Shown here: piece after piece, positions 26,030 to 34,362 of the stretch | Layout: every line of letters starts with the position of its first letter | Numbering within the stretch: the first letter of the stretch is position 1 | Assembly (NCBI GenBank): GCA_963784885.1 | Contig: CAWATA010000004.1 | Coordinates: 558,001 to 622,000 of the forward strand | DNA: 64,000 bases | DNA from: RHKX01 sp963784885 | GTDB lineage: Bacteria > Actinomycetota > Thermoleophilia > Solirubrobacterales > 70-9 | Direction of reading: 5' to 3' | Translations under genes and position numbers: made by a program | The notes under the pieces: generated by a model | Database searches by the model: none | What the model was told of the DNA's origin: nothing | The model's input: only the letters and a program-made list of their open reading frames with translations

Positions 26030-26063
26030 CGGGCGGGCCGCCGGGCCGGTCCTCGCTCGTTCC

Positions 26064-26069
26064 TACACT
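26064..26069 (+). promoter_or_regulatory. -10 hexamer TACACT of dxr
   Basis: TACACT ends 7 nt before GTG 26077 with no Shine-Dalgarno, as at rpoZ, predicting a leaderless dxr mRNA. Confidence 0.55.
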
Positions 26070-26076
26070 TCCTGCC

Positions 26077-27243
26077 GTGAAGGACGTCCTCATCCTCGGT
26101 GCGACAGGCTCGATCGGCGAGCAGGCGATCGACGTCGTCGGCCGTTCGCCCGAGCTCCGGATCGCCGGCCTCTCCGCCGAAACGAGCTGGGAACGGCTCG
26201 TCGAGCAGGCCGAAGCCGCCGGAGTCGGCACGATCGCGCTCGCCGGGGCCGATGCCGCGGACTCCGCCAGGGACTCCGGCTGGAGCGGCACCGTGCTCGC
26301 CGGCGAGGAGGGCATCCGCGAGCTGATCGCCCGCGCCGAGCCCGACGTCGTCCTCAACGCGATCGTCGGCTCCGCCGGGCTCGGCCCGACGATCGCGACG
26401 CTCAGCGAGGGCATCGATCTCGCGCTCGCCAACAAGGAGAGCCTCGTCGTCGGCGGCGAGTTGGTGATGGCGCTGGCGGAGGCCTCCGGCGCCCGGATCC
26501 TGCCCGTCGACTCCGAGCACTCCGCTTTGCACCAGCTCATCCGCTCCGAGCCGCCCGGCGTCGTCGAGCGGCTCGTCCTCACGGCCTCCGGGGGCCCGTT
26601 CCGCGGCCGCACCGACCTCGACGGCGTCAGCCGCGAGGAGGCCCTCGCACACCCGACCTGGGAGATGGGCGGGAAGATCACGATCGACTCGGCGACCCTG
26701 ATGAACAAGGGACTGGAGTTGATCGAGGCGCACCACCTCTTCGGCGTGCCGTACGAGCGGATCGAGGTCGTGGTCCATCCCCAGTCGCTGATCCACTCGC
26801 TGATCACGCTCGTCGACGGGGCGATGCTCGCCCACCTCGGCCATCCCGACATGCGGGTCCCGATCGCCTACGCGCTGCACGGCCCCGACCGGATCGAGCT
26901 GCCGGTCGAGGCGCTCGACCTCGCCGCCGTCGGCGAGCTCAGCTTCGAGGAGCCGGACATCGACGCGTTTCCCTGTCTGCGCCTCGCCCGCGAGGCCGGC
27001 GCGGCGGGCGGCATGGCGCCGTGCGTGCTCAACGCCGCCAACGAGGTGGCCGTCGGTGCGTTCCTCGCCGGCGAGATCGGCTTCACCGGCATCCCCGAGG
27101 TCGTCGAGCGCGTGCTCGAATCGACTCCGGCTCCGCCGCCGTCCCACTTCGCCGACCTCTTCGACTGCGACGCCGAGGCGCGTCACCGGGCGACCGGGGA
27201 GCTGCAGGCGCTGACCACGGCCGCGAACGGGAGCGCCGGATGA
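26077..27243 (+). CDS. dxr: 1-deoxy-D-xylulose 5-phosphate reductoisomerase
   Basis: A 388-residue enzyme making MEP, the committed step of the MEP isoprenoid pathway. The NADPH site is ILGATGSIGEQ, LALANKESLVVGGELV is conserved, and PVDSEHSALHQ and ASGGPFRG line the metal/substrate site. WEMGGKITIDSATLMNKGLE is diagnostic. GTG 26077 gives the canonical N-terminus. The stop overlaps rseP (ATGA). ispG lies 7 kb further in the window. Confidence 0.96.
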   Translation: MKDVLILGATGSIGEQAIDVVGRSPELRIAGLSAETSWERLVEQAEAAGVGTIALAGADAADSARDSGWSGTVLAGEEGIRELIARAEPDVVLNAIVGSAGLGPTIATLSEGIDLALANKESLVVGGELVMALAEASGARILPVDSEHSALHQLIRSEPPGVVERLVLTASGGPFRGRTDLDGVSREEALAHPTWEMGGKITIDSATLMNKGLELIEAHHLFGVPYERIEVVVHPQSLIHSLITLVDGAMLAHLGHPDMRVPIAYALHGPDRIELPVEALDLAAVGELSFEEPDIDAFPCLRLAREAGAAGGMAPCVLNAANEVAVGAFLAGEIGFTGIPEVVERVLESTPAPPPSHFADLFDCDAEARHRATGELQALTTAANGSAG

Positions 27244-28364
27244 GCTGGTTGCTCGCGATCGCCGGTTTCGCGCTGCTCGTGGTCCTCCACGAGGCCGGCC
27301 ACTTCACCGCCGCCAAGGCCGTCGGCATGCGGGTCGAGCGGTTCTTCCTCTTCTTCCCGCCGAAGGTCGTCTCGATCACCCGCGGCGAGACCGAGTACGG
27401 GATCGGCGCGATCCCGCTGGGCGGCTTCGTGAAGATCACCGGGATGAACCCGGAGGAGGAGATCCCTCCCGAGGTCGTCGATCGCGCCTACTATCGCCAG
27501 CCGGTCTGGAAGCGGATCTTCGTCATCGCCGCGGGCCCGTTCGTGAACATCGTCCTCGCGCTCGTGCTCTTCTTCGCCCTCGCCGTCGGCTTCGGGCTCG
27601 ACACCGGCCCGACCAACACCGTCGGCACCGTGAGCCCCGACCTGCCCGCCGCGAAGGTGCTGCAGCCGGGCGACGAGATCCTCTCGGTCGACGGCGTCCG
27701 CGTCGCCGGCCTGCCCCCGGAGAAGCTGGCCGAGGCCGTCCGCGAGCAGGTCGGCAGCCACCGCTGCAAGGGTGAGCCGGCCGACGGCTGCGTCGCCACG
27801 ACCGCGGCGACGCTGAGGATCCTCCGCGCCGGCGAGCCGCAGACGGTTCGCATCAAGCCCGTCTACGAAGTGCCCGAGGAGGTCCCCGGCCAGCCCGCGA
27901 TCGAGCCGCGAATGGTGGTCGGCTTCGGATACGAGCCGAACCGCGAAACCGTGCCGGCCGGCGAGGCCGCCAGCTTCGCGTTCGACCGGCTCTGGTACGT
28001 CACCTCGCAGACCGCGACCGTCTTCTCCCGCATCCTCGAGCCCGAGGTCCGTGACCAGATCTCGGGCGTCGTCGGCGCCACCGAGGTGACCAGGCAGAGC
28101 TTCGAGTTCGACACCCGCCAGGCGATCGGTGTGCTCGCCGTGATCAGCCTCTCGCTCGGCCTCATCAACCTGTTGCCGTTCCTGCCGCTGGACGGTGGTC
28201 ACATCTTCTGGGCGATCGTCGAGAAGATCCGTGGCCGACCGGTCCCGCTGCGGATCATGGAGCGCTCCGGGGTGGTCGGCTTCGCGCTCGTGCTGATTCT
28301 GTTCGTGATCGGCCTCGAAAACGACATCGGCCGGCTAACCGGCGAGGGCTTCAACGTCCGCTGA
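27240..28364 (+). CDS. rseP: RseP-like site-2 metalloprotease
   Basis: A 374-residue M50 intramembrane zinc protease. The first helix carries the HEAGH motif (VVLHEAGHFTAAKAVG). A PDZ-like domain spans about residues 130-210 (LQPGDEILSVDGVRVAGL), and the third ligand region is LPFLPLDGGHIFW near the C-terminus. It cleaves membrane proteins such as anti-sigma factors. An insertion with two cysteines (HRCKGEPADGCVA) in the PDZ region is unusual. It overlaps dxr by ATGA, the common dxr-rseP-ispG arrangement with ispG displaced here. Confidence 0.94.
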   Translation: MSWLLAIAGFALLVVLHEAGHFTAAKAVGMRVERFFLFFPPKVVSITRGETEYGIGAIPLGGFVKITGMNPEEEIPPEVVDRAYYRQPVWKRIFVIAAGPFVNIVLALVLFFALAVGFGLDTGPTNTVGTVSPDLPAAKVLQPGDEILSVDGVRVAGLPPEKLAEAVREQVGSHRCKGEPADGCVATTAATLRILRAGEPQTVRIKPVYEVPEEVPGQPAIEPRMVVGFGYEPNRETVPAGEAASFAFDRLWYVTSQTATVFSRILEPEVRDQISGVVGATEVTRQSFEFDTRQAIGVLAVISLSLGLINLLPFLPLDGGHIFWAIVEKIRGRPVPLRIMERSGVVGFALVLILFVIGLENDIGRLTGEGFNVR

Positions 28365-28384
28365 TCCCCCTCCCGGCGGGGATC
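28363..28384 (+). terminator. Hairpin after rseP
   Basis: GATCCCC (28363-28369) and GGGGATC (28378-28384) pair perfectly around 8 nt, starting at the rseP stop. No U-tract follows, so the termination role is tentative. Confidence 0.4.
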
Positions 28385-28442
28385 CCGCTGCGTTCCGGTA
28401 GTTTTCGCCGTACCCCGAGAACCCTGGAGGAGGGCACTGAGG

Positions 28443-30251
28443 ATGGAAGCGACGGCGGCTGAGCGTTATACGAGCGGCGGACCCGGTGTAGAACCGGCGG
28501 TGTCCAGCTTCCCGGCGGCGTTCCACGAGACCGTGGCCCGGCTCGGGGACGGCACCGCGATCGTCGACGGCGAGCGGTCCGTGACCTGGAACGAGCTCCG
28601 CGAGCAGGCCCGCGCCGTCGCCGGCGGCCTGGCGTCGCTCGGCGTCGGCAAGGGCGACACCGTCGCGCTGATGCTCAACAACCGGCTCGAGTTCTTCCCG
28701 ATCGACCTCGGCGTCGTCACCCTCGGCGGCGTGCCGTTCTCGATCTATCAGACCGCCTCGCCGGAGCAGATCGCCTACGTCGTCGGCGACGCCGGCGCCA
28801 AGGTCGCGATCGTCGAGAAGGCCTTCCTCGATACCTTCGAGAAGGCGCGCGAGGAGCTCCCGGACGTCGAGCACGTGATCGTCCTCGACGGCGAGGGCGG
28901 GACGATGAGCTTCGACGAGCTGATCGCGATCGATCCCGACTTCGACGACGCCGGCGCTGCGGCCGGGGTCGGGCTCGACGACACGCTGACGCTGATCTAC
29001 ACGTCGGGCACGACCGGCCCTCCCAAGGGCGTCGAGCTGACCCATCGCAACCTGCTCGGACTCGTCTCCGGCGTCGACGATCTGATCGATTTCCCGGAGG
29101 AGGGCGGCAAGATCATCTCCTGGCTGCCCGCCGCCCACATCGCCGAGCGCGGGGCCCACTACTACCTGCCGCTGACCAAGGGCGGGACCGTGACGGTCTG
29201 TCCCGACCCGCGTCAGATCATCGAGTTCCTTCCGACCGTGCGGCCGACCTGGTTCTTCGCCGTGCCGCGGGTCTGGGAGAAGCTCAAGGCCGGGCTCGAG
29301 ACGATGCTCGCGAGCCTGCCCGACGAGCAGCGCGAGCCGGCCCAGAAGGGTCTCGAGGCGGCGATCGCCAAGGTTCGCGCCGAGCAGGCGGGCGAGGAGG
29401 TGCCGGCGGAGATCGCCGCCGCCGCCGAGCAGATGGAGGAGCAGATGTTCGCCAACCTCCGTGCCCATCTCGGTCTCGACCAGGTGGCGGCCGTCAACGT
29501 CGGCGCCGCGCCGACCCCGGTCGAGGTGCTCGAGTTCTTCCACGCGATCGGGATCCCGGTCGCCGAGCTCTGGGGCATGTCGGAGACCTGTGGAGCCGCA
29601 ACGGTGAACCCGCCCGAGAAGGTCAAGCTCGGAACCGTCGGCCCGCCGATGCCGGGCGTCGAGATCCGCCTCGCCGAGGACGGCGAGGTTCAGGTTCGCG
29701 GCAGCCTGATCATGGCCGGGTACCGGAACCTGCCGGAGAAGACCGCCGAGACGATCGACGACGAGCGCTGGCTCTCGACCGGCGACATCGGCGAGATCGA
29801 CGAGGACGGCTATCTGAAGATCGTCGATCGCAAGAAGGAGCTGATCATCAACGCCGCCGGCAAGAACATGTCGCCGGCGTCGATCGAGGCGAACCTGAAG
29901 GCGGCGAGCCCGCTGATCGGGCAGGCGGTCGCGGTCGGCGACGCGCGCCCCTACAACGTGGCGCTGATCGTCCTCGACCCCGAGTACGCGCCGGCCTGGG
30001 CGGCGAAGCAGGGCATCGACGACACCGACATCGTCGCGCTGGTCGAGCACGAGAAGGTCCTCGCCGCCGTCCAGGAGGCGGTCGATGTGGCCAACGCGAA
30101 GATGTCGCGCGTCGAGCAGATCAAGAAGTTCAAGCTGCTTCCCGAGGACTGGTTGCCGGGTGGCGACGAGCTGACCCCGACGATGAAGCTGAAGCGGCGC
30201 CCGATCGCGGACAAGTACGCGGCTGAGATCGACGCCCTCTACGCGAAGTAG
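28443..30251 (+). CDS. Long-chain acyl-CoA synthetase (FadD15-like)
   Basis: A 602-residue AMP-forming ligase activating fatty acids. The P-loop motif is LTLIYTSGTTGPPKGVELTH. LWGMSETCGAATVN and WLSTGDIGEIDEDGYLKIVD are the later adenylation motifs, and DRKKELIINAAGKNMSP is the hinge region. Length and sequence fit the actinobacterial FadD15-type long-chain enzymes. A strong Shine-Dalgarno (GGAGGAGGG) lies 8 nt before ATG 28443, and TAGTTT at 28399 may be the -10. The gene stands alone. The substrate chain length is inferred. Confidence 0.92.
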   Translation: MEATAAERYTSGGPGVEPAVSSFPAAFHETVARLGDGTAIVDGERSVTWNELREQARAVAGGLASLGVGKGDTVALMLNNRLEFFPIDLGVVTLGGVPFSIYQTASPEQIAYVVGDAGAKVAIVEKAFLDTFEKAREELPDVEHVIVLDGEGGTMSFDELIAIDPDFDDAGAAAGVGLDDTLTLIYTSGTTGPPKGVELTHRNLLGLVSGVDDLIDFPEEGGKIISWLPAAHIAERGAHYYLPLTKGGTVTVCPDPRQIIEFLPTVRPTWFFAVPRVWEKLKAGLETMLASLPDEQREPAQKGLEAAIAKVRAEQAGEEVPAEIAAAAEQMEEQMFANLRAHLGLDQVAAVNVGAAPTPVEVLEFFHAIGIPVAELWGMSETCGAATVNPPEKVKLGTVGPPMPGVEIRLAEDGEVQVRGSLIMAGYRNLPEKTAETIDDERWLSTGDIGEIDEDGYLKIVDRKKELIINAAGKNMSPASIEANLKAASPLIGQAVAVGDARPYNVALIVLDPEYAPAWAAKQGIDDTDIVALVEHEKVLAAVQEAVDVANAKMSRVEQIKKFKLLPEDWLPGGDELTPTMKLKRRPIADKYAAEIDALYAK

Positions 30252-30337
30252 CGCTCACCCGGAGCGAGGAGCGACGTCGCGGTGAGGCGTCCGACGACGG
30301 ACCCGTCCGCGCCGGCCTCGCGATTCGATGCGGCCGC

Positions 30338-31456
30338 ATGAGGCGAACCGCCGAGATCGAGACCGAGGCCGAGCTGGCGCTCCGGATCGAGTCGGGCGAC
30401 GGGCTCGCCGGCGCCGTGATCCAGGGTCTCGACCTCGGTGAGGTCGAGGCCGACTGGACGAGCGTCGACGTCGGCGGCGCCTTCTTCCTCGGTTGTCGGA
30501 TTCCCGATTCCGAGATCGCGCTGGTCCTGCAGCGCGGCGGAGCCGTCGTGGTACCCGAGCTCGGCGAGGGTCAGCGCCCCTATCGCGTCTACCCGTCCCG
30601 GCTCTACACCTACGAGGACCTCGTCGCGTCCGGGCTCGACGCCGCCGTCCACGACTACGTCGTGAACTCGCGGAGCCGGACCGCGGATCCCGACCCCGAC
30701 CTGCCGGTGGAGGCCGTCGCCCAGCGCCTGCACGACACGGCGATGACCGACGCGATCTGGGATCTGGTCCTGCCCGAGGGCGGGCGTCCCCGCCCGGTGG
30801 CGGGAATCATGGGCGGTCACCGGGTGCCGAGGGACGATCCTCGCTACCGGCAGGTCGCCGAGATCGGCTTCAGGATCACGTCGGCCGGAGTGATGGTCGC
30901 GACCGGGGGAGGTCCGGGGATCATGGAGGCGGGCAACCTCGGCGCCTACCTGACCCGGAGCCGCGACCTCGGGGCGATCGACCGGGCCGTGGCGGTGCTC
31001 GCGCAGGCGCCGAGCGTCGAGCATCCCGACTACCGGGAGCGGGCCGAGCGGGTCCATGCAGAGCACGCCGACGGCGCCGGCGGGGTCAGCCTCGCGATCC
31101 CGACCTGGCTCTACGGTCACGAGCCCGTCGGCCGGTTCGCCTCCCACATAGCCAAGTACTTCGCCAACTCGATCCGCGAGGACGGCCTGCTCCGAGTCGC
31201 CGGCGCCGGGATCGTCTTTTCGCCGGGCGGCCCGGGGACGGTCCAGGAGATCTTCCAGGATCTCGCCGTCAACGCCTACTCGCCGGCCGACCAGCGGGCG
31301 CCGATGGTGTTCCTCGGCGCCGACTGGTTCCGCTCCAGCGGGATCGCGGCGGTCGTCGAGCGGTTCGCCGCGGCGGCCGAGCCGCCGCTGGAGGAGATGA
31401 TCGTGGTCACCGACTCCGTCGACGAAGCGGTCGAGCGGATCGTCGGTGCCGTCTAG
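30338..31456 (+). CDS. LOG-family Rossmann nucleotide-binding protein
   Basis: A 372-residue protein whose C-terminal 220 residues form a LOG/lysine-decarboxylase-like domain: MVATGGGPGIMEAGNLGAYL and FSPGGPGTVQEIFQDL (PGGxGTxxE). Such domains hydrolyse nucleotide 5'-monophosphates or cytokinin ribotides. The N-terminal about 150 residues (GGAFFLGCRIPDSE and YRVYPSRLYTYEDL) are a less familiar extension found in larger LOG-like proteins. Its stop shares the palindrome CTAG (31453-31456) with the stop of the convergent ettA. The substrate is unknown. Confidence 0.85.
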   Translation: MRRTAEIETEAELALRIESGDGLAGAVIQGLDLGEVEADWTSVDVGGAFFLGCRIPDSEIALVLQRGGAVVVPELGEGQRPYRVYPSRLYTYEDLVASGLDAAVHDYVVNSRSRTADPDPDLPVEAVAQRLHDTAMTDAIWDLVLPEGGRPRPVAGIMGGHRVPRDDPRYRQVAEIGFRITSAGVMVATGGGPGIMEAGNLGAYLTRSRDLGAIDRAVAVLAQAPSVEHPDYRERAERVHAEHADGAGGVSLAIPTWLYGHEPVGRFASHIAKYFANSIREDGLLRVAGAGIVFSPGGPGTVQEIFQDLAVNAYSPADQRAPMVFLGADWFRSSGIAAVVERFAAAAEPPLEEMIVVTDSVDEAVERIVGAV

Positions 31457-33117
31457 CCGCGGACGAGCTTCTTGTAAGTGATCCGGTGGGGCCGGTCGGC
31501 CTCGGCGCCGAGCTCGTCCCGGCGGAACTCCTCGTAGGCCTCGAAGTTGCCCTCGAACCAGCGGACCTGCGAGTCGCCCTCGAACGCGAGGACGTGGGTC
31601 GCGACGCGGTCGAGGAACCAGCGGTCGTGGGAGATCACGACCGCGCAACCGGCGAACTCGAGCAGCGCCTCCTCGAGCGCGCGCAGGGTGTCCACGTCGA
31701 GGTCGTTCGTCGGCTCGTCGAGCAGCAGGACGTTGCCGCCGCTCTTCAGGAGTTTCGCGAGGTGGAGGCGGTTGCGCTCACCGCCCGACAGCGTCCCGAC
31801 CTTGCGCTGCTGGTCGGAGCCCTTGAAGTTGAAGCCGCTCGCGTAGGCCCGCGAGTTCATCCGCATGCTGCCGACGTCGATCTCGTCGAGCCCGCCGGAG
31901 ATCTCCTCCCAGACGGTCTTCTCGCCGTCGAGGGAGTCGCGGGACTGGTCGACGTAGGCGAGATCGACACTCTCGCCGACCCGGAGCTCGCCGCCGTCGG
32001 GCTGCTCGTCGCCGACGATCATCCGGAACAGAGTCGTCTTGCCGGCGCCGTTGGCGCCGATCACGCCGACGATCCCGGCCCGCGGGAGCGAGAACGAGAG
32101 GTCCTCGATCAGCAGGCGGTCGCCGTAGCCCTTGCGAACGTTCTCGGCCTCGATGACGACGTCGCCGAGGCGCGGCCCGGCGGGAATCTGGATCTGGACG
32201 TCGTCGCGCTTCGTGGCCTGATGCTGGGCCAGCATCTCCTCGTAGCGGGTGAGTCGCGCCTTCGACTTCTTGCGGCGGCCCTTCGGGTTCTCGCGGACCC
32301 ACTCGAGCTCGGAGGCGATCGTCCGCTGGCGGGCGACGTCCACCCGCGACTCGTGGGACAGGCGCTCCTGCTTCTGCTCGAGCCAGGCCGAGTAGTTGCC
32401 CTTGAAGGGGATCCCGCGCCCTCGGTCGAGCTCGAGGATCCAGCCCGCGACGTTGTCGAGGAAGTAGCGGTCGTGGGTTACGGCGACGATCGTTCCCTTG
32501 TAGTCCTCGAGATGTTTCTCGAGCCAGGCAACCGACTCGGCGTCGAGATGGTTCGTCGGCTCGTCGAGGAGCAGCAGATCGGGGGCGCTGAGGAGTAGTC
32601 GGCAGAGCGCGACGCGGCGCCGCTCGCCGCCCGAGAGCTTCGTTACGTCGGCGTCGGGCGGTGGCAGCCGCAGCGCGTCCATCGCCGTATCGAGCATCTT
32701 GTCGAGGTTCCATGCGTCGGCCGCGTCGATCCGGTCCTGGAGGCGCGCGAACTCGGAGGCCGTCTCGTCCGAGTAGTTCATCGAGAGCTCGTTGAAGCGG
32801 TCGAGGAGGTCGCGAAGCTCGCGAACTCCGTCCTCGACGTTGCCGCGGACGTCCTTGCCGGGATCGAGGTGGGGCTCCTGCTCGAGCATCCCGACGGTCG
32901 CGTTCGGGTGCAACGCGGCCTCGCCGCGATAACCGTCGTCGGTTCCGGCCATGATCCGCAGCAGCGACGACTTGCCGGCGCCGTTGTAGCCGAGCACGCC
33001 GATCCGCGCCCCCGGATAGAAGCTCAGGGAGATGTCCTCGAGCACCTTCTCCTTCGGAGGAAAGGTTCGGGAGACCTTGTACATCGAGAAGATGTATTCG
33101 GTGGGCGGGGCGGCCAT
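31453..33117 (-). CDS. ettA: Energy-dependent translational throttle protein EttA (ABC-F)
   Basis: A 554-residue soluble ABC-F ATPase with two nucleotide-binding domains. Walker A motifs are in GVLGYNGAGKSSLLRIMAG and GVIGANGAGKTTLFRMIVG; signature motifs are KLSGGERRRVALCRLL and TLSGGERNRLHLAKLL; Walker B is LLLLDEPTNHLDAESV and LLLDEPTNDLDVDTL. An arm insertion and a basic linker (NPKGRRKKSKARLTRYEEM) lie between. It binds the ribosomal E site and gates elongation under low energy. ATG 33117 gives the normal EttA length; a TATCCT hexamer lies 10 nt upstream. Confidence 0.95.
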   Translation of the reverse strand: MAAPPTEYIFSMYKVSRTFPPKEKVLEDISLSFYPGARIGVLGYNGAGKSSLLRIMAGTDDGYRGEAALHPNATVGMLEQEPHLDPGKDVRGNVEDGVRELRDLLDRFNELSMNYSDETASEFARLQDRIDAADAWNLDKMLDTAMDALRLPPPDADVTKLSGGERRRVALCRLLLSAPDLLLLDEPTNHLDAESVAWLEKHLEDYKGTIVAVTHDRYFLDNVAGWILELDRGRGIPFKGNYSAWLEQKQERLSHESRVDVARQRTIASELEWVRENPKGRRKKSKARLTRYEEMLAQHQATKRDDVQIQIPAGPRLGDVVIEAENVRKGYGDRLLIEDLSFSLPRAGIVGVIGANGAGKTTLFRMIVGDEQPDGGELRVGESVDLAYVDQSRDSLDGEKTVWEEISGGLDEIDVGSMRMNSRAYASGFNFKGSDQQRKVGTLSGGERNRLHLAKLLKSGGNVLLLDEPTNDLDVDTLRALEEALLEFAGCAVVISHDRWFLDRVATHVLAFEGDSQVRWFEGNFEAYEEFRRDELGAEADRPHRITYKKLVRG

Positions 33118-33225
33118 GACGCGGCCCAGGATAGAGGCGGTGCCGCACGGGCTGTACGTTCGCGTGGCATGAGGCGGCCGGTGCCCTCGGGCGGAAGCTC
33201 GCGTGCACCGGGCTGAAGGAGGAGG

Positions 33226-33351
33226 GTGACGGCCTCGGCATCGCCCCGCTTCGTCGAGAGCGGGTGGGTGAAGGGCGAGTGGCGGAGCGAGCTCGTCTAC
33301 GCGATCCTCGCCCGCGAGTGGGAGCAAGCCGGACCCGGGCTTCGCGAATGA
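33226..33351 (+). CDS. Candidate 41-aa small protein
   Basis: A short open frame in the gap between ettA and the propeller gene, preceded by AAGGAGG at 33217-33223, only 2-3 nt from GTG 33226. GC at third positions is high, as in real genes here. The central part (FVESGWVKGEWRSELVYAIL) is an amphipathic, Trp-rich helix-like stretch. In the same frame upstream, ATG 33169 (8 nt after TACGTT) gives a 15-codon peptide ending at TGA 33214-33216, so this may be a two-cistron mini-transcript or a degraded gene. No homologue is recognised. Confidence 0.35.
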   Translation: MTASASPRFVESGWVKGEWRSELVYAILAREWEQAGPGLRE

Positions 33352-33354
33352 TGG

Positions 33355-33360
33355 AATACT
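33355..33360 (+). promoter_or_regulatory. -10-like AATACT before the propeller gene
   Basis: AATACT ends 7 nt before ATG 33368 with no Shine-Dalgarno, consistent with a leaderless start. Confidence 0.4.
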
Positions 33361-33367
33361 CGTGGCG

Positions 33368-34288
33368 ATGAGAGGGACGATCACGAGGTCAGGCGCTGCG
33401 ACGATCGCCGCACTGGTGGGCGCCCTCGCGCTCGCAGCCGGCGCGAGCGCCCTCGACGACTGCCCGGCGCAGTCCCAGTCGCGGGTGGTGGACTCCTCCA
33501 CCGGCGCCTTCGAGTCGGTTGCATTCGACTCCAGGGGCCGCCTGTTCTACACCCGGTCGGGTCAGGGCAAGCTGATGATGATCAGGCGCAGCGGCGCCAA
33601 GCCCAGGGTCGTCCTCGACGGGATCGACGCGCCGGGGGGCATCGTCTTCAGGCGCAACGGCAACGTCCTCGTCGGCTACGGCGACAGCTTCGCCCAGGCC
33701 TCCGACGGTGAGGCGGATCCGCAGGCGGGACTGCTCGAGGTCGATCCGCGGACCGGCCGCAGCCACGTCTTCGTCCACGGGCTGCAGATGGCGAACGGGG
33801 TGACGCGTGGACCCGGCGGCCAGATCTTCGCGTCGACGGACTTCGGAACCGGCGTCGACAGGGTGCTCGACGGGGCCGTCGAGCTCGCCTGGGCGCCGCT
33901 GGAGAGCTCGAACGGAATGGTCGTCGACCGCGCCAAGCGCAACCTGTTCGTGAACCAGACCTTCACCCCGGCTCCGACGATCGCCCGCGTCCGCCTCAGC
34001 AAGCCGAACGCCGCGAAAGCCTGGTTCACGGCGCCGGAGGAGGCCGGCGCCTTCCTCGACGGGTTGACCAGGGACGCCGACGGCACGCTCTACGCGGCCG
34101 CCAACGGAACGGGCGCGGTCTGGAAGGTCAGCGGACGCGACGAGGGCTGCATCCTCTGGCAGGGTCAGCCGTTCCCGAGCGGGCCCAGCGACCTCGCGTT
34201 CGGCCGTGGCAAGGACCGGTTCCCGAGGGGCAGCCTCTTCGTGACCACCTTCGCCGGCGACCTCCTCCAGCTCAGGCACGCCCGCTGA
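33368..34288 (+). CDS. Secreted SMP-30/strictosidine-synthase-like beta-propeller
   Basis: A 306-residue exported protein. The signal peptide spans residues 1-30 (TIAALVGALALAAGASA). The mature part shows repeated blades with GRLFYTRSGQGKLMMI, GPGGQIFASTDFGTGVD, LESSNGMVVDRAKRNLFVNQ and LTRDADGTLYAAANGTG, the pattern of SMP-30/gluconolactonase-like six-bladed propellers. A calcium-dependent lactonase or other hydrolase activity is possible, but no catalytic residue can be assigned safely. Two cysteines (DDCPAQ, EGCILW) may close the propeller. GTG 33362 is an alternative start two codons upstream. Confidence 0.8.
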   Translation: MRGTITRSGAATIAALVGALALAAGASALDDCPAQSQSRVVDSSTGAFESVAFDSRGRLFYTRSGQGKLMMIRRSGAKPRVVLDGIDAPGGIVFRRNGNVLVGYGDSFAQASDGEADPQAGLLEVDPRTGRSHVFVHGLQMANGVTRGPGGQIFASTDFGTGVDRVLDGAVELAWAPLESSNGMVVDRAKRNLFVNQTFTPAPTIARVRLSKPNAAKAWFTAPEEAGAFLDGLTRDADGTLYAAANGTGAVWKVSGRDEGCILWQGQPFPSGPSDLAFGRGKDRFPRGSLFVTTFAGDLLQLRHAR

Positions 34289-34350
34289 GCCGGTCCGGGC
34301 CGCGCCGGTCGGCGCTGCGACGCGGACCGGGGCCGGTCTCGCCCCGGCGC

Positions 34351-34356
34351 TAGCCT
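34351..34356 (+). promoter_or_regulatory. -10 hexamer TAGCCT of ispG
   Basis: TAGCCT ends 6 nt before ATG 34363, with no Shine-Dalgarno. The same hexamer and spacing precede dinB on the other strand. Confidence 0.5.
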
Positions 34357-34362
34357 GTGTGC

